A stretch of DNA of 64,000 nucleotides from Bacteroides mediterraneensis (GTDB taxonomy: Bacteria > Bacteroidota > Bacteroidia > Bacteroidales > Bacteroidaceae), in NCBI RefSeq assembly GCF_025993685.1, contig NZ_DAJPEN010000001.1, positions 3,720,001 through 3,784,000 on the forward strand, given 5' to 3'. Within the stretch, counting starts at the first letter, position 1, and each line of letters opens with the position of its first letter. Shown in pieces: positions 58,468 to 64,000 of the stretch. The position numbers and the translations under genes were made by a program. The notes beneath the pieces were generated by a model. It did not search any database and was not told the origin of the DNA. It saw only the letters and a program-made list of their open reading frames with translations.

Positions 58468-60237
58468 TTATTCAGCTCCAAAAATCAAATGGCAACCATC
58501 AACGGTCAGTGCAAAGTTCAGGTCACTGGAATCTACTGTATTAATGCCCAAATAATACTGGGTAGAAGTAGTTCCTGTTGTTCCCTGCATCACAGCCTGA
58601 ACATCAGCTGTACCATTACCACAATTAGTCACATACACTGTCACCTTGGCTCCGTTCATACCTGCAAGCCAAGTAACCCAATCTGTTTGGCCTCCACTAG
58701 TCAGACAAGCAGCATATCCGTCACCCCATCCATAATTATCGGCACGAACTACTGCATACTCAGTAAGATCTTTCTTACGGAGAACAACCACATAATTGTT
58801 CCAGTTTCCAGCCAAACTGCTGTAATTGGTGAATGTGATAGACTTTGTTTCCCCTACAGGCACATTAAATTCATCAGAAAAAGCTCCCCAAAAAGCAGTA
58901 GAATTATCTTCAGCTCCTACTACAGCCGTACTATTGCTTACAGCCGAAGCTGTAGACTTGGAAACTGTAACGTCAACCTCTGCAGTAATTCCCTCATCAG
59001 CTGTAATGGTAACCTTATGAGAACCATCCTGAGCAGGGATAGTAGAGAAACTAAGTCTAGAATTATCCATCACTTTTGACTCGCCATTGACATAAGTGGC
59101 AGTAACAGCCATACCTGTCGGATCAAAAGCTAACGTACGGTTTGTCAAAGCCTCAGTAGCAGCCGAAGTATAATAATAATAATGCGTACGGGAAGGCTGA
59201 GTCGTTACCTGAATTGATGCAATCTTTTCCACTACTTCGAAAGCTGCATTCGCCACAATCGGTTGATCACAGTTCTCACCTTTAAATGTCTTATTATAAA
59301 CAGCTACAAGTGTCTTTTCTCCCGCAGTATCCATATCAGGTATTGCCGTGAAACTGAGCTCGGATGCAGCAACAGTTTTTGTAACTCCCTCTTCAAATGT
59401 AATCAAAGCAGTTACATTGGCCATAGCATCCTCCAGTGTAGTGCCAACATTTACCTGATCGGGGACATTCTGCAATACCATTGAGACCGGATTCTTGTCC
59501 TCAGCAGAAGTACAACCACCTATTGGTTCAATGTTTGTCTGTTGGAAATCAATGTAAGAACCTTCCGGTACCAGGAAACAACGGATATTGGTATTACTTG
59601 CATCTGCATTCAAATTAACGAGAGCAGTTGGTTGAGTATAAGTCTTAGTAACTGTTCCATTTGTCATCGTTACACTGAATGATTCCGCATTAGTTCTGTC
59701 GACTACGAGTGTTACCTTTCCTCCGAGTTTATCAATACCTTCATCGGTATCGGTTTCAAAAGTAAGCGTACTTTCGACATAAGAGCGATCAATATAATCA
59801 CCCCACTCAGAGTTTCCGGAAGGCTGGTTATCAAAACGTATTGCACCATACTCCTTATATCCGTCACTGTCACGATCCGCATCTGAACAGATTATCAGAG
59901 CAAAATTCTTATAAGTATTCGTCGCACTTGGATTAATGTGAAGATTGAACACTGCGTACCATTTCTGACCATCAGGTATTACATAATATTTAGAGAAAGC
60001 CGCCCACCAGCCACTTGAGTAATCAGTACTGCCAATAGTATATACATCTTCCATCATACCTTCAAGAACTATCTCATCCTGATTATCGTTCTTCGAATCC
60101 TCAATTTCCTGTATTTTATCGGAAAGCCAGTCGGGTGCATTTACATCAAAAAGCTCACCACCCTCACAACCAGTCAAAGCAGACATACCTAAAGCTAACG
60201 AAAAACAGGCTGATATTATGTTATTTGAATATTTCAT
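58468..60237 (-). CDS. Putative surface glycan-binding lipoprotein (SusE/F position) with duplicated beta domain
   Basis: 589 residues from the ATG at 60237, with a lipobox (SALTGC). Two similar beta domains flank an Ig-like centre. The N-terminal one (SGWWAAFSKYYVIPDGQKWYAVFNL ... FALIICSDADR ... AIRFDN) and C-terminal one (TAFWGAFSDEFNVPVGETKSITFTN ... YVVVLRKKDLTEYAVVRADNYGWGDGY) look like an internal duplication. The middle has two Big_3-like Ig domains (DAMANVTALITFEEGVTKTV; MAVTATYVNGESKVMDNSRLSF). Position directly after SusD fits a surface glycan-binding protein. No enzyme motif. Confidence 0.75.
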   Translation of the reverse strand: MKYSNNIISACFSLALGMSALTGCEGGELFDVNAPDWLSDKIQEIEDSKNDNQDEIVLEGMMEDVYTIGSTDYSSGWWAAFSKYYVIPDGQKWYAVFNLHINPSATNTYKNFALIICSDADRDSDGYKEYGAIRFDNQPSGNSEWGDYIDRSYVESTLTFETDTDEGIDKLGGKVTLVVDRTNAESFSVTMTNGTVTKTYTQPTALVNLNADASNTNIRCFLVPEGSYIDFQQTNIEPIGGCTSAEDKNPVSMVLQNVPDQVNVGTTLEDAMANVTALITFEEGVTKTVAASELSFTAIPDMDTAGEKTLVAVYNKTFKGENCDQPIVANAAFEVVEKIASIQVTTQPSRTHYYYYTSAATEALTNRTLAFDPTGMAVTATYVNGESKVMDNSRLSFSTIPAQDGSHKVTITADEGITAEVDVTVSKSTASAVSNSTAVVGAEDNSTAFWGAFSDEFNVPVGETKSITFTNYSSLAGNWNNYVVVLRKKDLTEYAVVRADNYGWGDGYAACLTSGGQTDWVTWLAGMNGAKVTVYVTNCGNGTADVQAVMQGTTGTTSTQYYLGINTVDSSDLNFALTVDGCHLIFGAE

Positions 60238-60311
60238 TGTATTAAACATTAATAAGTAATTAATTTATCACAATCTCCTCTATCATATAAAAAGATTGTT
60301 TTGGAATATCT

Positions 60312-62063
60312 CTACTTACTTAAATCCACAACCGGACGTACTTTCCATCCATTCTCACGGAAATAAGTTGAATTGTCTGTGCTATAATTAGCAGAGTTTC
60401 CCTCCAAATTCGGATTATTGTTAGTCAGCGTCTGAACAATAGGTAAAAACTCATGTCCTTGAATATAGGTATCATAAGAACACTTCAATTCCGAATCTGT
60501 TGCTATATCACTATAACTTACAGGTTCTTTCACACCTTCGATTGAACGACGAAAAGTTCCATGCTCCTTAAGTTGCTGAAGGCGACCACTATCATAGAAA
60601 AATCCCCAGCGAATAAGGTCGAAACCACGTCCAAACTCACATCCAAATTCTTTTGGCCTTTCTACATTTGCAATTTGTTCAAAAAGTTTATCAGCAGTAT
60701 CAAAATCGGCAAGTTTCAAATCCGGCAAATCAACACGATTACGCACTTCATTAATCCAATCGATAGCCTGCTGAGTAGGACCGTTTACTTCGTTTTCACA
60801 CTCTGCTGCACGAAGCAATACATCTGAATAACGCATTAGACGCAAATTGATTCCATCATGCAAACCTGTAACAACAGTACTATAAAGGCCCGTACGAAGA
60901 TTTGTGAATTTAGCAATAGGCAAACCTCCATAAATATTATTGGTCACAATGTTATCTGTAGCCGAAAGCTGATTCGTATAAGCTACATTTCCATACTCAA
61001 AATCTTCCCACTCGGCCTCATAAGTACCGATAGTCCAATAAAGGCGAGGATCAAGTTTATTGTCTGTTGTACGTTCTTCTTTAAAAAGATGATATAACCA
61101 CGGGGAAGCCGAGATATCAGCCCATCCACCATAATTACCAGGAGCAAAGTTACTTTCTATTGCAGAACCCTGAGTTGCATTAGGACTTGTATTTACCGGC
61201 GTCCATTCATCATCTGTACCTTGTGAACCATAATCAAGGAATTGTATCTCAAACAGACTCTCATCATTGTTTTCATAAGCAGAGCCTTCACGGAAGTTAT
61301 CACCATAGTTATCCATCAACCTATAAGTACCATACTTCTTTGCAATAATATCTTTAAGTACGGTAAGTGCTTCACTAAATTTATGGCGTACCATCAACGT
61401 ACGGGCGTAGTAGCCAGCCGCAGCTCCACACGTAGCGCGCCCTCCAGCCCACTCGCCACCTTCATCACGAGAGGGTAACAACTCCATAGCTTCCAAAAAA
61501 TCCTTTTCTACCTGATCAAGAACCTCATCATAAGTGCTGTTGGCCCCATAAAGCCCATCCAATGAAGAATAAGTGTCATAATCTGTAATTAACGGCGGAT
61601 TCTGATAGTATCCAGCCAGATTATAGTATGATAATCCACGCAAGAAAAGAGCTTGCCCTTTGATCAATTTCATATTCTCAGAAAGTTGTGTGTCATCTTC
61701 TCCACAACGAGACAAGATGAAATTACAAACGTTTATGGTATAGTACCATTCACGCCATGGCCAGAATGCAATATCTGATGTAACTTCTACATTAAGGTCG
61801 TCAAATGGCAAATACCAAACTTGTGATGAGTTCCAAGCCTCATCTCCACGGCATACGTCGATAGTGTAACCCACACGTGCATACGATCCTTCCATACGAA
61901 TGTGATTATATGCAGCAATAACACATTCCTCTAAATCATCGGCATCAAAACCGAAAGTGCTTGAAGTCTGCTGATTGGGATTGATTAAATCCAATCTATC
62001 ACTACAGGAAGACAGAGTACCAAATCCCAAAATGAGAGCAAGTGAATATATATTAAGTTTCAT
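60312..62063 (-). CDS. SusD/RagB-family nutrient-binding lipoprotein
   Basis: 583 residues with a lipobox (FGTLSSC) and the family opening DRLDLINPNQQTSSTF. SusD helices are evident (MKLIKGQALFLRGLSYYNLAGYYQNPPLI, AAGYYARTLMVRHKFSEALTVLKDI, LRLMRYSDVLLRAAECENEVNGPTQQAIDWINEVRNRV, RPKEFGCEFGRGFDLIRWG). It forms the surface lid of the SusC transporter encoded 36 bp upstream. Neighbouring GH43 genes suggest an arabinan-derived ligand. Confidence 0.96.
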   Translation of the reverse strand: MKLNIYSLALILGFGTLSSCSDRLDLINPNQQTSSTFGFDADDLEECVIAAYNHIRMEGSYARVGYTIDVCRGDEAWNSSQVWYLPFDDLNVEVTSDIAFWPWREWYYTINVCNFILSRCGEDDTQLSENMKLIKGQALFLRGLSYYNLAGYYQNPPLITDYDTYSSLDGLYGANSTYDEVLDQVEKDFLEAMELLPSRDEGGEWAGGRATCGAAAGYYARTLMVRHKFSEALTVLKDIIAKKYGTYRLMDNYGDNFREGSAYENNDESLFEIQFLDYGSQGTDDEWTPVNTSPNATQGSAIESNFAPGNYGGWADISASPWLYHLFKEERTTDNKLDPRLYWTIGTYEAEWEDFEYGNVAYTNQLSATDNIVTNNIYGGLPIAKFTNLRTGLYSTVVTGLHDGINLRLMRYSDVLLRAAECENEVNGPTQQAIDWINEVRNRVDLPDLKLADFDTADKLFEQIANVERPKEFGCEFGRGFDLIRWGFFYDSGRLQQLKEHGTFRRSIEGVKEPVSYSDIATDSELKCSYDTYIQGHEFLPIVQTLTNNNPNLEGNSANYSTDNSTYFRENGWKVRPVVDLSK

Positions 62064-62099
62064 ACGATATTTTTTTAGTATTAAGATACAGAATAGCTA

Positions 62100-64000
62100 T
62101 TAGAATGTAAAATGTACGCCACACATAAATGTACGTGCAGTAGGATAAGAGCAGAAGTTATATCCAGGAGTGAAAGTTCCACCTGCATAGTCCACATTAT
62201 AACCTTTATAACCTGTGAATGTGTAAAGATTCTGTGCCGACACATACAGACGCACATCTGAGATGTATTTACCAAACCACTTATCAGGGAAATTATATCC
62301 CAACTCTACATTGGCAATTTTCCAATAAGCAGCGTTCTGAATCTTACGAGAACTGAACAAATCATTCCATGCCAAACTTGCGCTGTTAGTTATATATGTA
62401 CGTGGAACATCAGACAAATAGGTCGTTCCATCTTCACTAAAGCGGTTAGCATCCAACATAGCTACCTCCTTGTTGCTCCATCCGTAACAAGAGTTGAGTG
62501 AGTTATATATGTCATCGCTCACATGATAATTCAGTGCACCATAAGTAGCAATACTTAAATCAAATCCCTTATACTCGAAACGTGCATTAAGACCAAAGTT
62601 TATTTTAGGTAGACCGCTTCCCAGCACCACTCTATCGTCGGTATCTATTCTCCCGTCATCATTTATATCCTTATATAAGCAGTCGCCCACATTGGCTCCT
62701 TCCTGAACAGCATGGTTATCAAGGTCTTCTTGAGTACGTGCAATTCCTTCATAAACATAACCATAAAACTGACCTATTTCCTGCCCAACGTAAGTGATGT
62801 AATCACCCGTTAAATAATAATCCGTACCAAATCCCAACGAAGTTACCCGGTTCTTTAACGTACTGAGGTTTGCGGACACCTCGTATTTAAAAGGATGATC
62901 GTGATTACGATAAGTAGCAGAAAACTCAAAACCTGAATTTTCCATAGAAGCTGCATTCATTGTAACTGTCGTATTTGAAACTCCAGCTTGTTCTGGAACT
63001 GGTACAGAATACAACAAATCTGTACTCGTATTCTTATACCACTCAGCCGTAAATTCTAAACGATTGTTGAATAAGGCCAAATCTATACCTGCGTTATACG
63101 TTTTCTTCTTTTCCCATGACAAATTGTTATCCACGAAAGTAGAAATAGCAGAGCCTGTTACAGGCGAATTATTGAAACTGTATGTCATGTTATTTCGCGA
63201 CATAGTAGCCTGATACATGTATTCACCGATATTTTCATTACCCAGTTCACCATAGCTACCACGAACTTTGAACATGTTTACGACCTCAGGGTTGAAAGGG
63301 AAGAAACTTTCTTTATCAAAACGCCAACCTACAGATACAGAAGGGAATGTACCCCAACGAATACCACTAGACAAACGAGAACTAGCATCTCTACGTACTG
63401 TAGCAGAGAACAAATATCTGTCATCGTAATTATAGTTTACACGACCAATGTAAGACAAGATAGCATGTTTATACTCATAACTGCTTGAATAGGTATCTGA
63501 GCCGTTCTGAAGCTGTAAGAAATAAGGTTCAGTATAGTTTAATCCCCATCCTGTAAGTAAATCTGTATTTTCTTCCTCGTAGGTCTGACCTGCGACAATA
63601 TTGATATGATGTTTGCCTATTGTCCCATCATAAGTAAGAATGTTCTCAATAAGCGCATCTGAATAGTCACGAGAAGCCTTTTCCAGACGTTCATTACTCT
63701 TCGCCAAATACACACGATTACTCTGTATCCAGGAAGGAATCCAAGTAAAATCTTTACAATGAGTCTTACTATAAGACAAATTAATCTTATAGTTTAACTT
63801 ATGATTTTTACTATCAATGCCAAACATTTTAAGAATATCTACGTCAGCAGATCCTGTACCTACAAAACGATCCACACGTGTATTACGCTGTAGCAGATTA
63901 TTAATCAGCAATGGATTAGATGCAGAGATATCTCCATGTATGTCATCATAGTATACACCATAGCCATAAGCATCATAATTATAATCACTCGCCGCACCTA
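62100..64000 (-). CDS. SusC/RagA-family TonB-dependent receptor (N-terminus beyond window)
   Basis: The frame is open from the right edge to a TAA at 62100, about 633 residues, covering the barrel and C-terminus only. Typical SusC blocks: YSATVRRDASSRLS-type barrel strands, RWGTFPSVSVGWRFDKESFF, VRGSYGELGNENIG, YKDINDDGRIDTDDRVVLGSGLPKINFGLNARFEYKGFDLS and the C-terminal FMCGVHFTF. Signal peptide, plug and TonB box lie outside the window. It pairs with the SusD at 60312-62063 and is the first known gene of the GH43 locus. Confidence 0.95.
   Translation of the reverse strand, partial: GAASDYNYDAYGYGVYYDDIHGDISASNPLLINNLLQRNTRVDRFVGTGSADVDILKMFGIDSKNHKLNYKINLSYSKTHCKDFTWIPSWIQSNRVYLAKSNERLEKASRDYSDALIENILTYDGTIGKHHINIVAGQTYEEENTDLLTGWGLNYTEPYFLQLQNGSDTYSSSYEYKHAILSYIGRVNYNYDDRYLFSATVRRDASSRLSSGIRWGTFPSVSVGWRFDKESFFPFNPEVVNMFKVRGSYGELGNENIGEYMYQATMSRNNMTYSFNNSPVTGSAISTFVDNNLSWEKKKTYNAGIDLALFNNRLEFTAEWYKNTSTDLLYSVPVPEQAGVSNTTVTMNAASMENSGFEFSATYRNHDHPFKYEVSANLSTLKNRVTSLGFGTDYYLTGDYITYVGQEIGQFYGYVYEGIARTQEDLDNHAVQEGANVGDCLYKDINDDGRIDTDDRVVLGSGLPKINFGLNARFEYKGFDLSIATYGALNYHVSDDIYNSLNSCYGWSNKEVAMLDANRFSEDGTTYLSDVPRTYITNSASLAWNDLFSSRKIQNAAYWKIANVELGYNFPDKWFGKYISDVRLYVSAQNLYTFTGYKGYNVDYAGGTFTPGYNFCSYPTARTFMCGVHFTF

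Noticed and set aside
60250..60311. Terminator between SusD and the surface-binding lipoprotein genes
   Set aside because: Only a 7-bp AACAATCT-like pairing with a large loop and no T-run is visible; too weak to call.

Overview
The window is a chromosomal segment from a gut-type Bacteroidales bacterium, most likely Bacteroides or Phocaeicola. Three things support this: three SusC/SusD-type loci, Bacteroidales-specific families (DUF6242, DUF3108, DUF5672, DUF1735, BACON, GH97), and the Bacteroides-type -7 box TAnnTTTG in front of most transcription units with almost no Shine-Dalgarno signal. I saw no insertion sequences, phage genes, integrases or CRISPR. Both ends of the window cut through a SusC-type receptor gene.

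Layout. (1) 1-4.5 kb, minus strand: a GH97 glycosidase followed by a SusC receptor cut by the left edge; the two share an upstream 15-bp motif. (2) 4.8-11.75 kb, plus strand: envelope genes DUF6242 lipoprotein, uppS, bamA, two ompH/skp genes and murI, then a convergent GH3 beta-glucosidase-type lipoprotein. (3) 14-18 kb: tRNA-Arg(CCU), rpsO, a CDF metal transporter and typA. (4) 18-32.7 kb: a surface-glycan and lipid region with an LTA-synthase-like phosphotransferase, a metallophosphatase, GT90, GT8, DUF5672, a capsule-type transferase, two GlfT2-like GT2 enzymes, a third GT2, a late lipid A acyltransferase, an MsbA-like ABC flippase, a Kdo/WaaP-type kinase and UDP-galactopyranose mutase. Together these look like assembly of a galactofuranose-containing lipooligosaccharide. 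(5) 32.8-42 kb: pdxB, acpP-fabF-rnc, a three-gene unit of uncertain role (GH3-auxin-type acyl-adenylating enzyme, Big_5 lipoprotein, DUF3108), and a phosphofructokinase. (6) 42.5-51.6 kb: a SusC-SusD-DUF1735/F5-8C-M60 peptidase locus without any glycoside hydrolase, apparently aimed at host glycoprotein. (7) 51.7-55.2 kb: cysS and a separately transcribed GH97. (8) 55.4-64 kb, minus strand: a SusC-SusD-surface-binding lipoprotein-GH43-GH43 locus that looks like an arabinan utilisation locus; its SusC is cut by the right edge.

The least explained feature is a pair of intergenic arrays at 14144-14225 and 42061-42142, 28 kb apart. Each has exactly four 16-bp units of the form AAACG-N6-CGTTT at a strict 22-bp period with unrelated 6-bp spacers. 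The N6 cores are drawn from two mutually complementary sets, so units can pair with each other. Other points worth attention are a perfect 15-bp RNA hairpin at the very start of the RNase III gene, hairpins between genes of the sugar-utilisation loci, and the GH3-auxin/Big_5/DUF3108 operon.

All protein assignments come from reading motifs by eye without database searches. Start codons were adjusted where a -7 box or terminator made the longest reading frame impossible.
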